Of a stretch of DNA of 64,000 bases, positions 44,336 through 53,581 are shown piece after piece. Made by a program: the position numbers and the translations under genes. The stretch comes from Sideroxydans sp. (GTDB lineage: Bacteria > Pseudomonadota > Gammaproteobacteria > Burkholderiales > Gallionellaceae): positions 1 through 64,000 of the forward strand of contig WGNQ01000010.1 of assembly GCA_016124455.1 (NCBI GenBank). The letters are read 5' to 3'. Numbering within the stretch: position 1 is the stretch's first letter; each line of letters opens with the position of its first letter. The notes under the pieces are model-generated. The model worked only from the letters and a program-made list of their open reading frames with translations. It ran no database searches and had not been told where the DNA came from.

Positions 44336-45739
44336 CTATATTACCTTGGAATAGCGTGCATGTTCCTGTTTTGTGCGCAGATACTTGTCGAAAACCATGC
44401 AGATATTGCGGATTAGCATGCGCCCCTTGGGCGTAACGCTGATCCATTGCGGCGAGACCTGCAGCAGTCCTTCACGCTCGTATTCGCGCAATTCGGCAAG
44501 TTCCGGGGCGAAATACCGGTCGAAGTCGATCAGGTAGGCGATGTTGAAGGATTCCTTGGAAATTTCGAAGTGGCACATCAGTGCCTGGATGATGGCTCGG
44601 CGCACCAGGTCATCCGCATTCAGTTCCAGTCCGCGCATGATCGGCAACTCGTTGCGGTCGAGCGCATCGTAGTAATTCTCCAGATCGCGGTAGTTCTGGC
44701 TGTAGGTCGGGCCGATCTTGCCGATGGCGCTTACGCCCAGTGCCACGAGGTCGCAGTCGGCATGCGTGGAATACCCCTGGAAATTGCGGTGCAAACGGCC
44801 CTGGCGCTGCGCTATCGCCAGTTCGTCATCGGGTTTGGCAAAATGGTCCATGCCGATATAGACGTAGCCTGCTTCGGTCAGCGTATTGGTCGCCAGCTTC
44901 AGGATGTCGAGCTTGGTCTGCGCCGAGGGCAGGTCTGCCTCGTTGATGCGGCGTTGCGGCTTGAAAATGGTCGGCAGGTGCGCGTAGTTGTAGATCGACA
45001 GGCGATCCGGGTCGGCAGCGATCACTTTCTGCAATGTGGCCCGGATGCCATCCAGCGTTTGTTTCGGCAGGCCGTAGATCAGGTCGATACTCACCGATTT
45101 GAAGCCGTTGGCGCGGGCCGCATGGATTACCCGCAGCGTCTCTTCTTCGCTCTGGATGCGGTTAACCGCTTTTTGCACTTCCGGGTCGAAATCCTGTACG
45201 CCGATGCTGATGCGGTTGAAACCCAGTTCGCCGAGCAGGGCGATGGTCTCGTCGGTCACCTTGCGCGGGTCGATCTCGATCGAGTATTCGCCGTTGTCCA
45301 CCAGCCTGAAGTGTTTGCGGGTGGCGGCCATCAGTTCGCGCATCTGGTCGTCGCTGAGGAAAGTCGGGGTGCCGCCGCCCCAGTGCAGTTGTTCCACGCG
45401 CTGGCCTTCGCCGAGCAGCGCGGCCTGCATCTCCAGTTCCTTGATCAGGTAGTGCACATATTGCCCGGATTTGCTGCGATCCTTGGTGATTACCTTGTTG
45501 CAGCCACAGTAAAAGCACAGCGTGCTGCAGAACGGGATATGGAAATACAGCGACAGCGGCCGGCTGATGCCGCCGATTTCGCGCTTGGCGATCCAGTTCC
45601 GGTAAGACTCGGCATTGAAGGCTTCGACAAAGCGGTCCGCGGTCGGATACGAGGTATAGCGCGGACCATTCCGATCCAGCCTGCGGATCAGGTCCAGGTC
45701 AACTTCCAGTTCTGAAGCGGCTGCTGTAATTGTGGTCAT
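44336..45739 (-). CDS. hemN: Oxygen-independent coproporphyrinogen III oxidase
   Basis: HemN oxidises coproporphyrinogen III to protoporphyrinogen IX without oxygen. The 467-residue radical-SAM enzyme has the cluster motif IPFCSTLCFYCGCN, the HWGGGTPTFL motif and YGLPKQT. A HemN C-terminal domain follows. The start at 45739 gives the normal N-terminus; an upstream extension is open but unlikely. An FNR box is centred about 68 bp upstream. The fnr gene is divergent, which fits induction when oxygen is low. Confidence 0.93.
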   Translation of the reverse strand: MTTITAAASELEVDLDLIRRLDRNGPRYTSYPTADRFVEAFNAESYRNWIAKREIGGISRPLSLYFHIPFCSTLCFYCGCNKVITKDRSKSGQYVHYLIKELEMQAALLGEGQRVEQLHWGGGTPTFLSDDQMRELMAATRKHFRLVDNGEYSIEIDPRKVTDETIALLGELGFNRISIGVQDFDPEVQKAVNRIQSEEETLRVIHAARANGFKSVSIDLIYGLPKQTLDGIRATLQKVIAADPDRLSIYNYAHLPTIFKPQRRINEADLPSAQTKLDILKLATNTLTEAGYVYIGMDHFAKPDDELAIAQRQGRLHRNFQGYSTHADCDLVALGVSAIGKIGPTYSQNYRDLENYYDALDRNELPIMRGLELNADDLVRRAIIQALMCHFEISKESFNIAYLIDFDRYFAPELAELREYEREGLLQVSPQWISVTPKGRMLIRNICMVFDKYLRTKQEHARYSKVI

Positions 45740-45800
45740 GGCTGTGCTGTCGCGTGGTTGATGTGATGGCCAAGTATGCAGGCAAACCGGATGGCGGCGT

Positions 45801-45814
45801 TTGATATATGTCAA
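45801..45814. promoter_or_regulatory. FNR box between hemN and fnr
   Basis: TTGAT-ATAT-GTCAA matches the FNR consensus TTGAT-N4-ATCAA at nine of ten positions. On the minus strand a -10-like CATACT (45778-45773) lies so that the box centre falls at about -41, the class II activator position for hemN. It also lies about 50 bp before the fnr start and could serve autoregulation. Confidence 0.8.
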
Positions 45815-45863
45815 AAACCGTGACATATTTTGCTTTCATCATTCCTGATTGCCGGGTTTATTC

Positions 45864-46598
45864 GTGTCCAAAGCCTTTACGCTGCCACAACTCCGGGTTG
45901 CCTGTTCCGGCTGCAGCCTGCGCGAACTGTGCCTGCCTGTTGACCTTACCGACGAGGAAATGCGGCGGCTGGAGAGGCTGGTCAGCGAAAAGCATGCCTA
46001 TCGCCGCGGCGATTACCTGTACCGCAGCGGCGCCCGGTTCGATTCGCTGTACGCGATACGCACCGGTTTCTTCAAGACCCAGGTGCTGCACGAGGACGGG
46101 CGCGAACAGGTGACCGGCTTCCAGATGGCGGGCGAGATCATCGGCATGGATGCGATCAGCAACGACATGCACACCTGCGATGCGGTGGCGCTGGAGGATA
46201 GTGAGGTGTGCGAACTGCCGTTCAACCGGCTGGAGGCGCTGAGCCGCGAACTGCCTGCGCTGCAGCGCCACCTGCACAAGATCATGAGCCGCGAGATCGT
46301 GCGCGAGCATGGCATCATGCTGCTGCTCGGTTCGATGCGTGCCGAGGAGCGGCTGGCCGCGTTCCTGCTCAACCTGTCGCAACGTTTTGCCGCGCGCGGT
46401 TATTCTGCGACCGTGTTCCAGTTGCGCATGACGCGCCAGGAAATCGGCAACTACCTCGGCCTCAAACTGGAAACGGTAAGCCGTACCCTGTCGCACTTCC
46501 AGGAAGTCGGCCTGATCAGCGTGCGCAACAAGGCGGTGGAGATTCTCGACATGAAGGGGCTGCAGTCATTTTTTGGCGTTGCCGCCGGGCCGTTGTAG
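45864..46598 (+). CDS. fnr: FNR-type oxygen-sensing transcription factor
   Basis: FNR holds a 4Fe-4S cluster that falls apart in oxygen; the intact dimer binds DNA and activates anaerobic genes. The protein has the N-terminal ligands CSGCSLRELC (C-x2-C-x5-C) and the central Cys in MHTCDAV. A cyclic-nucleotide-like barrel and the C-terminal helix-turn-helix RQEIGNYLGLKLETVSRTLSHF follow. I place the start at GTG 45864 (244 residues), which gives a family-like N-terminus; TTG at 45849 is an alternative. It is divergent from hemN with an FNR box between them and converges on tRNA-Gly. Confidence 0.93.
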   Translation: MSKAFTLPQLRVACSGCSLRELCLPVDLTDEEMRRLERLVSEKHAYRRGDYLYRSGARFDSLYAIRTGFFKTQVLHEDGREQVTGFQMAGEIIGMDAISNDMHTCDAVALEDSEVCELPFNRLEALSRELPALQRHLHKIMSREIVREHGIMLLLGSMRAEERLAAFLLNLSQRFAARGYSATVFQLRMTRQEIGNYLGLKLETVSRTLSHFQEVGLISVRNKAVEILDMKGLQSFFGVAAGPL

Positions 46599-46621
46599 GC
46601 ATCGCGACGGGCGGGCCCGGA

Positions 46622-46695
46622 TGGAGCGGGTGAAGGGAATCGAACCCTCGTCGTAAGCTTGGGAAGCTTCTGCTCTACCATTGAGCTACACCCGC
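46622..46695 (-). tRNA. tRNA-Gly (CCC)
   Basis: The 74-nt gene on the minus strand folds with acceptor GCGGGTG/CACCCGC, D-arm GCTCAATGGTAGAGC, anticodon loop TTCCCAA and T-loop TTCGATT; TCCA is encoded at the 3' end. It resembles E. coli glyU in loop sequence. The outer pair of the anticodon stem is a mismatch. Its 5' end overlaps one arm of a small inverted repeat, CCCGCAT/ATGCGGG (46691-46709). Confidence 0.93.
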
Positions 46696-46738
46696 ATGTA
46701 AAATGCGGGCGCTATCTTATCATGAGCGGTACCGGAAA

Positions 46739-46942
46739 GTGATTTCAGTCTCCATCAATGGCGCAGCGCGCAACTTCCCCCAGGCAGTCAGTGTGGCCGA
46801 ACTGGTCCAGGACATGGGGCTGGGCGGCAAACGCATTGCGCTCGAGCGCAACGGCGAGATCGTGCCGCGCGGCCAATTTGCGCAACAGATGCTGGCCGAC
46901 GGCGACAAGCTGGAGATTGTCGTCGCGGTCGGCGGCGGCTAA
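46739..46942 (+). CDS. thiS: Sulfur carrier protein ThiS
   Basis: ThiS carries sulfur as a C-terminal thiocarboxylate for thiazole formation in thiamine synthesis. The 67-residue ubiquitin-like protein ends in VVAVGGG, the required Gly-Gly. GTG at 46739 is taken as start, with GGAA just upstream; the frame stays open 12 codons further up towards the tRNA. It lies 21 bp before thiG. No TPP riboswitch is recognisable between the tRNA and the gene. Confidence 0.9.
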   Translation: MISVSINGAARNFPQAVSVAELVQDMGLGGKRIALERNGEIVPRGQFAQQMLADGDKLEIVVAVGGG

Positions 46943-46963
46943 CCAAACAAACCAGGACACCAA

Positions 46964-47752
46964 ATGAGCGATAAATTAACCATCGCGGGGAAAGCCTATT
47001 CTTCGCGCCTGCTGGTCGGCACCGGCAAGTACAAGGATTTCACCGAGACGCGCGCGGCGCTCGACGCCAGCGGCGCCGAGATCGTCACGGTGGCGATCCG
47101 CCGTACCAACCTCGGCCAGAACGCGAACGAGCCCAGCCTGCTCGATGCGGTGCCGCCGTCGCAGTTCACCTATCTGCCGAATACCGCCGGCTGTTACTCG
47201 GCCGATGATGCGGTGCGCACCTTGCGCCTGGCGCGCGAACTGCTGGACGGCCATTCGCTGGTCAAGCTCGAAGTACTGGGCGACCAACAGTCACTGTATC
47301 CCAACGTGGTCGAGACCATCGCTGCGGCCAAGACGCTGGTGGCTGACGGCTTCCAGGTCATGGTCTACACCTCGGACGACCCGATCATCGCCAAGCAGCT
47401 GGAAGACATCGGCTGTGTCGCGATCATGCCACTGGCCTCGCTGATCGGTTCCGGCATGGGCATCCTCAATCCGTGGAACCTGCAGCTGATCATGGAGCGC
47501 GTCAGCGTGCCGGTGCTGGTCGATGCGGGCGTGGGCACGGCTTCCGACGCGGCCATCGCGATGGAGCTCGGTTGCGACGGCGTGCTGATGAACACCGCGA
47601 TTGCCGGCGCGCAGAACCCGGTGCTGATGGCGTCGGCGATGAAGAAAGCCGTCGAAGCCGGGCGTGAAGCCTTCCTCGCCGGGCGCATGCCGAAGAAGCT
47701 GTACAGCGCCAGCCCGAGTTCGCCGACTGCCGGCATGATCGGCAAGCCCTGA
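46964..47752 (+). CDS. thiG: Thiazole synthase ThiG
   Basis: ThiG makes the thiazole phosphate of thiamine from deoxyxylulose-5-phosphate, dehydroglycine and ThiS thiocarboxylate. The 262-residue TIM barrel has the Schiff-base lysine Lys101 in [11 protein letters not shown]. It also has [11 protein letters not shown] and the phosphate-binding [32 protein letters not shown] precedes the ATG. It follows thiS, and its stop overlaps the ATG of trmB. Confidence 0.95.
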   Translation: MSDKLTIAGKAYSSRLLVGTGKYKDFTETRAALDASGAEIVTVAIRRTNLGQNANEPSLLDAVPPSQFTYLPNTAGCYSADDAVRTLRLARELLDGHSLVKLEVLGDQQSLYPNVVETIAAAKTLVADGFQVMVYTSDDPIIAKQLEDIGCVAIMPLASLIGSGMGILNPWNLQLIMERVSVPVLVDAGVGTASDAAIAMELGCDGVLMNTAIAGAQNPVLMASAMKKAVEAGREAFLAGRMPKKLYSASPSSPTAGMIGKP

Positions 47753-48435
47753 TGCCGGAACAGCACGGGCATATCCGCAGCTATGTGCTGCGCCAGGGGC
47801 GGGTGTCGAACGCGCAGCAGCGCGCGCTCGACACGCTCAAGCCGCGCTTCGGCATTGCCTATGAAGCAAAGCCGCTCGACCTCGATCATGCCTTCGGGCG
47901 CAGTGCGACTAAGATACTCGAGATCGGCTTCGGCATGGGCGAGACCACCGCGACCATCGCCGCAGCGCACCCCGAGAACGACTACCTCGCGCTCGAGGTG
48001 CACAATCCCGGCGTCGGCAGCCTGCTCAAGCAGATCGGCGAGCAGGAACTGACCAACATTCGCATCATCCAGCACGATGCAGTGGAAGTGCTGCGCGACA
48101 TGATCCCCGATGCTACGCTCGACGGCGTGCACATCTTCTTTCCTGATCCCTGGCACAAGGCGCGCCACAACAAGCGGCGCCTGATCCAGTCGCCGTTCAT
48201 CGCGCAGCTGGTGCAGAAACTCAAGCCCGGCGGCTACATCCATGCCGCCACCGACTGGCAGGATTACGCCGAGCAGATACTGGCGGTATTCTCCGCCGAG
48301 CCACAGTTGCAGAACACGGCACAGGATTACGCACCGCGTCCCGAATACCGCCCGCTCACCAAGTTCGAGCAGCGCGGTTTAAGGCTGGGGCACGGCGTGT
48401 GGGATTTAGTCTTCCGCCGCCAGGAAAGTCTGTAG
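47752..48435 (+). CDS. trmB: tRNA (guanine-N7-)-methyltransferase TrmB
   Basis: TrmB methylates G46 in the variable loop of many tRNAs. The 227-residue protein has the SAM-binding [30 protein letters not shown] and the C-terminal [17 protein letters not shown] signature. The ATG shares a base with the thiG stop, so the three genes thiS-thiG-trmB are one unit. Its 3' end overlaps that of hemW by 30 bp on the opposite strand. Confidence 0.95.
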   Translation: MPEQHGHIRSYVLRQGRVSNAQQRALDTLKPRFGIAYEAKPLDLDHAFGRSATKILEIGFGMGETTATIAAAHPENDYLALEVHNPGVGSLLKQIGEQELTNIRIIQHDAVEVLRDMIPDATLDGVHIFFPDPWHKARHNKRRLIQSPFIAQLVQKLKPGGYIHAATDWQDYAEQILAVFSAEPQLQNTAQDYAPRPEYRPLTKFEQRGLRLGHGVWDLVFRRQESL

Positions 48436-49605
48436 CAGGTCGTTGAGGAAGCGCTGCCCGAGTTCGGTCGGCGCGATGCGGCCTTGCTCACGTCGCAACA
48501 ATCCACGCTGTCCAGCCTGTTCGAGTTCGTGGCGGAGCACCAGCAGCGGCAGGCTGGTGCGCTCCTGGAACAGTGCTTCGTCGAAACCCTCGTTCAGGCG
48601 CAGTGCATTCATCATGAATTCAAATGCCAGGTCATTCTTGTCGAGCGCGTGTTCGCTCTGTAGTGGTGTGCCTTTTGCTACCGCATCCAGATAAGCCTGC
48701 GGCTGCTTGTGGCGCATCTGGCGGATGACCTTGTCGGGAAAACTCAGCTTGCTGTGCGCGCCTGCGCCGATGCCGAGGTAGTCGCCGAACTGCCAGTAAT
48801 TCAGGTTGTGGCGCGACTGTTTTTTCGGCTGGGCGAAGGCCGAAGTTTCGTAGTGCCGGTAGCCGTTTGCGGCAAGCAGTTGCTCGATGTGCTGCTGCAT
48901 CGCATGGCTTGCGTCGTCGTCCGGCAGTGGTGGCGGCTGGTGGGCGAACAGCGTGTTTGGCTCCAGCGTCAGGTGGTAGCAGGAAAGGTGCTGCGGCGAG
49001 AATGCCAGCGCCGTGCGCACATCCTGTTCCGCCTGCGCCAGCGTCTGCTGCGGTAGCGCATACATCAGGTCGAGATTGATGTTGTCGAAATGCTGCTGCG
49101 CGATGTCGATCGCGCGCCTTGCTTCCGTCCCGTCGTGGATGCGCCCCAGCGCCTTGAGGTGTGCGTCGTTGAAACTCTGGATGCCCAGCGACAGCCGGTT
49201 TACCCCTGCGGCGCGGTAGCCTGCGAAGCGTTCCGCTTCCACGGTGCCGGGATTGGCTTCCAGCGTGATTTCCGCGTTCACGTCCAGCGGCAGCAGCATG
49301 CGTATCGATGCCAGGATTTGCTCGAGTGCCTGTGCGGAAAACAGGCTGGGTGTGCCGCCGCCGATGAATACGGTGTAGACCTTGCGCCCCCATATTTGCG
49401 GCAGCGCGAGCTCCAGGTCGCGGACCAGCGCGGCGACATAATCCTGTTCCGGCAGCGTGCTGCGTGCCTCATGCGAGTTGAAGTCGCAGTAGGGGCACTT
49501 GCGTACGCACCAGGGAATATGGATGTACAGCGACAGCGGCGGCAGGGTGTGGAAATTAACCGATTGCGATTTCAGCCCGACCGGTTGCAGCGGGTGCGTA
49601 CTCAT
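48406..49605 (-). CDS. hemW: Radical-SAM haem chaperone HemW
   Basis: HemW is related to HemN but binds and delivers haem, for example to respiratory enzymes. The 399-residue protein has the cluster motif [30 protein letters not shown] and a HemN-type C-terminal domain. It lacks the extra Cys (C-x3-C-x2-C-x-C) that marks true HemN, seen in the other copy at 44336-45739. Its ATG overlaps the end of rdgB, and it is the last gene of rph-rdgB-hemW. Confidence 0.9.
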   Translation of the reverse strand: MSTHPLQPVGLKSQSVNFHTLPPLSLYIHIPWCVRKCPYCDFNSHEARSTLPEQDYVAALVRDLELALPQIWGRKVYTVFIGGGTPSLFSAQALEQILASIRMLLPLDVNAEITLEANPGTVEAERFAGYRAAGVNRLSLGIQSFNDAHLKALGRIHDGTEARRAIDIAQQHFDNINLDLMYALPQQTLAQAEQDVRTALAFSPQHLSCYHLTLEPNTLFAHQPPPLPDDDASHAMQQHIEQLLAANGYRHYETSAFAQPKKQSRHNLNYWQFGDYLGIGAGAHSKLSFPDKVIRQMRHKQPQAYLDAVAKGTPLQSEHALDKNDLAFEFMMNALRLNEGFDEALFQERTSLPLLVLRHELEQAGQRGLLRREQGRIAPTELGQRFLNDLLQTFLAAED

Positions 49606-50189
49606 GCCGGCTGGAGCCGTTGCAGCAGAACCTTGAGCGCCTGTGCGCGGTGGCTGAGCTGGGCTTTTTCGTCATGCGACAGCTCCGCGCTCATCTTTCC
49701 CAGGGCCGGCAACCAGAACAGCGGGTCGTAGCCGAAGCCGCCGTCACCGCGTTCCTCGTGCGCAATTTCGCCGTGCCATTCGCCTTCCGCGATCAGCGGT
49801 TGCGGGTCGTCGGCCTGCTGCACCAGCACCAGCACGCAATAATAATGCGCGCGGCGGTCGGCGATGCCGTGCATGGCTTGCAGCAGTTTTTCATTGTTGC
49901 GCGCATCGGATTTTGGTTCGCCGGCGAAGCGCGCCGACAGCACACCGGGGGCGCCGTGCAGAGCCGCCACGCAGATGCCGGAATCATCGGCCAGCGCGGG
50001 CAGGCCGGAGGCTGAGCTGACGTGGCGCGCCTTGGCCAGCGCGTTCTCGACGAAGGTGCAATGCGGCTCTTCCGCCTCGGCAATGCCCAGTTGGGATTGC
50101 GTCAGCACCTCGATGCCGAGCGGCGCCAGCATGCGCTGGAACTCGCGCAGCTTGCCGGGGTTGTTGGAGGCGATGACCAGCTTCTGCAC
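49602..50189 (-). CDS. rdgB: dITP/XTP pyrophosphatase RdgB
   Basis: RdgB removes non-standard purine triphosphates such as dITP and XTP. The 195-residue protein starts at a GTG (50189) followed by QKLVIASNNPGKLREF. It has FVENALAKARH, ALADDSGICV and the GGFGYDPLFW substrate loop, and an SHRAQAL end. The frame runs further upstream inside rph and that part is not used. It lies 4 bp after rph and overlaps hemW by 4 bp. Confidence 0.94.
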   Translation of the reverse strand: MQKLVIASNNPGKLREFQRMLAPLGIEVLTQSQLGIAEAEEPHCTFVENALAKARHVSSASGLPALADDSGICVAALHGAPGVLSARFAGEPKSDARNNEKLLQAMHGIADRRAHYYCVLVLVQQADDPQPLIAEGEWHGEIAHEERGDGGFGYDPLFWLPALGKMSAELSHDEKAQLSHRAQALKVLLQRLQPA

Positions 50190-50193
50190 GGCG

Positions 50194-50910
50194 CTATGCG
50201 GACAACGCGCTGCGCTGCATCGCGACCAGTTGCGTAATGCCTGCCTTGGCCAGCTCCAGCAAGGTATCCATCTCTTCGCGCGAGAAGGCGTGCCCCTCCG
50301 CGGTGCCCTGCACCTCGACGAAATGGCCATTGCCCAGCATCACCACGTTCATGTCGGTGTCGCAGGCCGAGTCTTCGTCGTAGTCGAGGTCGAGTACCGG
50401 CGTGCCCTGGTAGATGCCGACCGAGATGGCGGCAACGAATTCCTTGAGCGGGTTTTCCTGGATCAGCCCTTTTTGCAGCAGGCCGCTCATCGCATCATGC
50501 AGCGCGACGAAGGCGCCGGTGATGCTGGCGGTACGCGTGCCGCCGTCGGCCTGGATTACGTCGCAGTCGAGCTGGATGGTGCGTTCGCCGAGCTTGCCGA
50601 GATCGACCACGGCGCGCAGGCTGCGTCCGATCAGGCGCTGGATTTCCTGGGTGCGGCCGGACTGTTTGCCCTTGGCTGCCTCGCGGCTCATGCGGCTGCC
50701 GGTGGAGCGTGGCAGCATGCCGTATTCCGCGGTAACCCAGCCTTCGCCACTGCCTTTCTTGTGCGGCGGCACTCTCTCTTCGACGCTGGCGGTGCAGATC
50801 ACCTTGGTATCGCCGCACTCAATGAGCACCGAGCCTTCGGCATGTTTGGTGTAGTTGCGGGTGATGCGGATGGTACGTAACTGGTCGGGCTGACGCTGGC
50901 TGGGACGCAT
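50194..50910 (-). CDS. rph: Ribonuclease PH
   Basis: RNase PH is a phosphorolytic 3'-exoribonuclease that trims tRNA precursors. The 238-residue protein has the family start [19 protein letters not shown] and [14 protein letters not shown]. The phosphate-binding [18 protein letters not shown] and [17 protein letters not shown] also match. It heads the rph-rdgB-hemW operon on the minus strand, 54 bp downstream of the PP2C gene. Confidence 0.96.
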   Translation of the reverse strand: MRPSQRQPDQLRTIRITRNYTKHAEGSVLIECGDTKVICTASVEERVPPHKKGSGEGWVTAEYGMLPRSTGSRMSREAAKGKQSGRTQEIQRLIGRSLRAVVDLGKLGERTIQLDCDVIQADGGTRTASITGAFVALHDAMSGLLQKGLIQENPLKEFVAAISVGIYQGTPVLDLDYDEDSACDTDMNVVMLGNGHFVEVQGTAEGHAFSREEMDTLLELAKAGITQLVAMQRSALSA

Positions 50911-50964
50911 GGGGAATTCCGGTAGTTGAAAACAGCGCGCATTATAACGCGCTGTGATCGCGAA

Positions 50965-51762
50965 TTAGCGGTAGTCCAGCACTACGCACACCGGCGCTTC
51001 GGCGACGTGCGTTTCTTCGGTGTTGCCGATGCGGGCGCCGACTACCGTGGTGTTGTCGGCGCTGGCGCCTTCGCGATAGATGGCTTCGTCCATCAATTGC
51101 TCCAGAGCCGCCTGCAATGGCGCATGGGACATGGCCGATCCGATTTCAGTATCGGACAGCGGGCTCCACAGGCCGTCGCTGCATAGCAGCAGCTCGTCGC
51201 CGTCCGTCAGCGGCAACGAGCCGCTGGAGGACTCGACGTAGAACATGTCTTCCACGCCGCCGAGGCAGTTGGTGATCTTGTTGCGGTCGGGATGGATCTT
51301 GGTTTCTTCCTGGCTGATGATGCCCCAGTCGGCCCACTGCTGCACCATCGAATGGTCGTGGGTGAGCGCGGTGGCTTCCTCGTTGCGGATCAGGTACAGG
51401 CGCGAGTCGCCGGCGTGCGCCCACCAGATCTGTCCTTCCTGCACCAGCGCGGCGACGCAGGTGGTGCCGGGATTGCCGCCGAGCTTGTGGTCGCGGGCAT
51501 AGTCGATAATGGTGTGATGCGCGCGTTTCATCGCCTCGCTCAGGAAAATCTCGGGATTGGGGATGCGCGGCTTGGCCACCTGGGCGAAGGCCTGCATGTA
51601 GATATGGACGGCCGCCTGCGCGGCGACCTCGCCATGCAGGTGTCCGCCCATGCCGTCGGCCAGCACGAGCAACAGGGCTTCGTCACTGTAGGCATAGGCT
51701 ACGCGATCCTGGTTGTACTTCCGGCCGCCGACTCGGCTGGCCTGGTAGATGGAAAAATTCAT
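50965..51762 (-). CDS. PP2C-family Ser/Thr protein phosphatase
   Basis: The 265-residue protein is a stand-alone PP2C (Stp type): N-terminal YNQDRV, metal-binding VLADGMGGHLHGE, GTTCVAAL, HAGDSRLYLI, LLLCSDGLW and ADNTTVV are all present, so it should be active. Such enzymes reverse Hanks-type kinase phosphorylation. In many relatives a kinase gene is adjacent; here the only Hanks kinase in the window is 8 kb away (59513-61237). It is divergent from yicC. Confidence 0.92.
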   Translation of the reverse strand: MNFSIYQASRVGGRKYNQDRVAYAYSDEALLLVLADGMGGHLHGEVAAQAAVHIYMQAFAQVAKPRIPNPEIFLSEAMKRAHHTIIDYARDHKLGGNPGTTCVAALVQEGQIWWAHAGDSRLYLIRNEEATALTHDHSMVQQWADWGIISQEETKIHPDRNKITNCLGGVEDMFYVESSSGSLPLTDGDELLLCSDGLWSPLSDTEIGSAMSHAPLQAALEQLMDEAIYREGASADNTTVVGARIGNTEETHVAEAPVCVVLDYR

Positions 51763-51777
51763 AAGCCGTAATCGTAA

Positions 51778-51783
51778 TATAAT
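51778..51783 (+). promoter_or_regulatory. Candidate -10 element of yicC-gmk-rpoZ
   Basis: A perfect TATAAT lies 54 bases before the yicC ATG in the divergent region with the PP2C gene. The matching -35 (AAATTC at 51755-51760) is poor. Confidence 0.45.
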
Positions 51784-51836
51784 GCGCCTCCTTCAGTTTG
51801 TTTTTTTATCCTTTGGCCTTGGTTCTGGGGAGCGCA

Positions 51837-52703
51837 ATGATTTACAGTATGACCGGCTTTGCCGCCGCTTCCGCCGAGCTTGATGCCGGTTCGCTTGCGC
51901 TGGACCTGCGCGCGGTGAATCACCGCTACCTCGATATCCAGATGCGCATGCCGGACGAATTGCGTCCGCTGGAGCCCGTACTGCGCGAGGCGATTGCCGC
52001 ACAGATGACGCGCGGCAAGGTGGAGTGCCGGGTCGGTTTTACCGCACGCCATGCAGCGCAGAACCCGGCACGGCTCAACCAGGCGTTGCTGAGACAGCTG
52101 GCGCAGTGGAACGATGAAGTGCAGGCCGTGCTGCCGGAGTCGCGCAGCCTGTCGGTAGCCGATATCCTGCGCTGGAACGGGGTGCTGGAAAGCGCCAGTG
52201 TGTCGGGTGAGGCCCTGCGAACGGCGGCGCTGCAGGTTTTGCAGCAGGTGCTGGGAGAGTTCGCCGCGGCGCGCGGCCGCGAAGGCGAAAAGCTGAAGGA
52301 TTTCCTGCTGCAGCGCGTTGCCCAGATCGGCGAGCTGTGCGTGGCCGTGGCGCCGCGGATTCCGGCGGCCATTACTGCCTATGAGGAAAGGCTGGCCGCG
52401 CGTTTGCGCGAGGCAATGCAGGGCGGCGACGAGGAACGGCTGCGCCAGGAAATCACCCTGTTCGCGAGCAAGGTCGATGTCGATGAAGAGCTGTCGCGGC
52501 TGCAGGCCCACCTGGCGGAAATGCGGCGGGTGCTGGACAAGGGCGGTGCGGTTGGCAAACGGCTGGATTTCCTGATGCAGGAACTGCACCGCGAGGCGAA
52601 TACGCTGGGCTCGAAATCAGTCGATGCCGAAGTGTCGCGTGCCGCCATGGAAATGAAAATCCTGATTGAACAAATGCGTGAACAAATCCAGAATATCGAA
52701 TAA
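51837..52703 (+). CDS. yicC: YicC family endoribonuclease
   Basis: The 288-residue protein begins IYSMTGFAAASAELDAGSLALDLRAVNHRYLDI and ends with GKRLDFLMQELHREANTLGSK, the YicC_N and DUF1732 signatures. E. coli YicC is reported to act as an endoribonuclease affecting the RyhB sRNA. GGGGAG lies four bases before the ATG at 51837. It leads yicC-gmk-rpoZ-spoT, a widely conserved order. Confidence 0.9.
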   Translation: MIYSMTGFAAASAELDAGSLALDLRAVNHRYLDIQMRMPDELRPLEPVLREAIAAQMTRGKVECRVGFTARHAAQNPARLNQALLRQLAQWNDEVQAVLPESRSLSVADILRWNGVLESASVSGEALRTAALQVLQQVLGEFAAARGREGEKLKDFLLQRVAQIGELCVAVAPRIPAAITAYEERLAARLREAMQGGDEERLRQEITLFASKVDVDEELSRLQAHLAEMRRVLDKGGAVGKRLDFLMQELHREANTLGSKSVDAEVSRAAMEMKILIEQMREQIQNIE

Positions 52704-52705
52704 TC

Positions 52706-53317
52706 ATGTCCGGAAATCTTTTTATCGTTAGCGCCCCGTCGGGCGCAGGCAAGACCAGCCTGGTGAACGCCATGCTGGCCTGTACCGCCAACATCGACCT
52801 GTCGGTTTCCTACACCACGCGCGCGCCGCGTCCCGGCGAGACCGACGGCAAGGAATACCATTTCGTCAGCCGCGAAACTTTCCTGGCAATGGCCAAGCAT
52901 GGTGATTTCATGGAGAGCGCCGAGGTCTATGGCAACCTGTACGGCACTTCGCAATCCTGGATTCAGGCCGAGATCGCCAGCGGGCGTGACATCCTGCTGG
53001 AAATCGACTGGCAGGGCGCGGCACAGGTGCGCCGCATCTTCCCGGACTGCATCAGCATCTTCATCCTGCCGCCTTCGCTGGCTGCGCTGGAGCTGCGCCT
53101 GAAGGGACGGAACCAGGACAGTGCAGCAGTGATCGAGCAGCGGTTGCAGGCCGCGCGCGACGACATCGCACATGTGGCCGAATTCGACTATGTTATTATC
53201 AACGACAAGCTGGATGAGGCGGTGCAACAGCTCAAGGCCATCGTCGTTGCCGCCGGACTGCGGCGTGACGGGCAGCTTGCCCGCCAGCAAGACTTGATCA
53301 ATCAACTGCATAATTAA
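52706..53317 (+). CDS. gmk: Guanylate kinase
   Basis: Gmk phosphorylates GMP to GDP. The 203-residue protein has the P-loop [12 protein letters not shown], the GMP-binding [13 protein letters not shown] and YGTSQSWI motifs, and the DIDW-like [14 protein letters not shown]. The start is 3 bp after the yicC stop. It supplies the GDP/GTP pool drawn on by the (p)ppGpp synthetase encoded two genes later. Confidence 0.96.
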   Translation: MSGNLFIVSAPSGAGKTSLVNAMLACTANIDLSVSYTTRAPRPGETDGKEYHFVSRETFLAMAKHGDFMESAEVYGNLYGTSQSWIQAEIASGRDILLEIDWQGAAQVRRIFPDCISIFILPPSLAALELRLKGRNQDSAAVIEQRLQAARDDIAHVAEFDYVIINDKLDEAVQQLKAIVVAAGLRRDGQLARQQDLINQLHN

Positions 53318-53328
53318 GAGGTACTCAA

Positions 53329-53535
53329 ATGGCACGCATAACTATCGACGATTGCCTGAACAAGATTCCTAATCGTTTCGAGCTCACCCTGGCCGCAGCC
53401 TATCGCGCCCGCCAGCTGGCGAATGGCGCCAGCTACCTGGTGGAAGAGAGCAAGGACAAGCCGACCGTAGTCGCCCTGCGCGAAATCAGCGAAGGCATGG
53501 TCGGACTGGAAATCCTCAATCGGGGACAGGCCTGA
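53329..53535 (+). CDS. rpoZ: RNA polymerase omega subunit
   Basis: Omega helps fold the beta-prime subunit and forms part of ppGpp site 1 on RNA polymerase. The 68-residue protein begins [33 protein letters not shown], an intact family signature with the N-terminal MAR residues used in ppGpp binding. AAGAGGTAC precedes the ATG. It lies between gmk and spoT. Confidence 0.96.
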   Translation: MARITIDDCLNKIPNRFELTLAAAYRARQLANGASYLVEESKDKPTVVALREISEGMVGLEILNRGQA

Positions 53536-53581
53536 TGCATAACCGGCTCCGGCCCGTCACGGCCGGAGTGGCGCCAAGCAT

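Noticed and set aside
46691-46709. Terminator at CCCGCAT-N5-ATGCGGG
   Set aside because: It overlaps the 5' end of tRNA-Gly and lacks a T-run; an upstream leader hairpin or chance complement is more likely.
46696-46738. TPP riboswitch before thiS
   Set aside because: Only 43 bases separate tRNA-Gly from thiS and no THI-box (CTGAGA) is present.
48406-49605. Second hemN
   Set aside because: The fourth Cys of the HemN motif is missing and the gene lies in the rph-rdgB-hemW context, so HemW is the better name.
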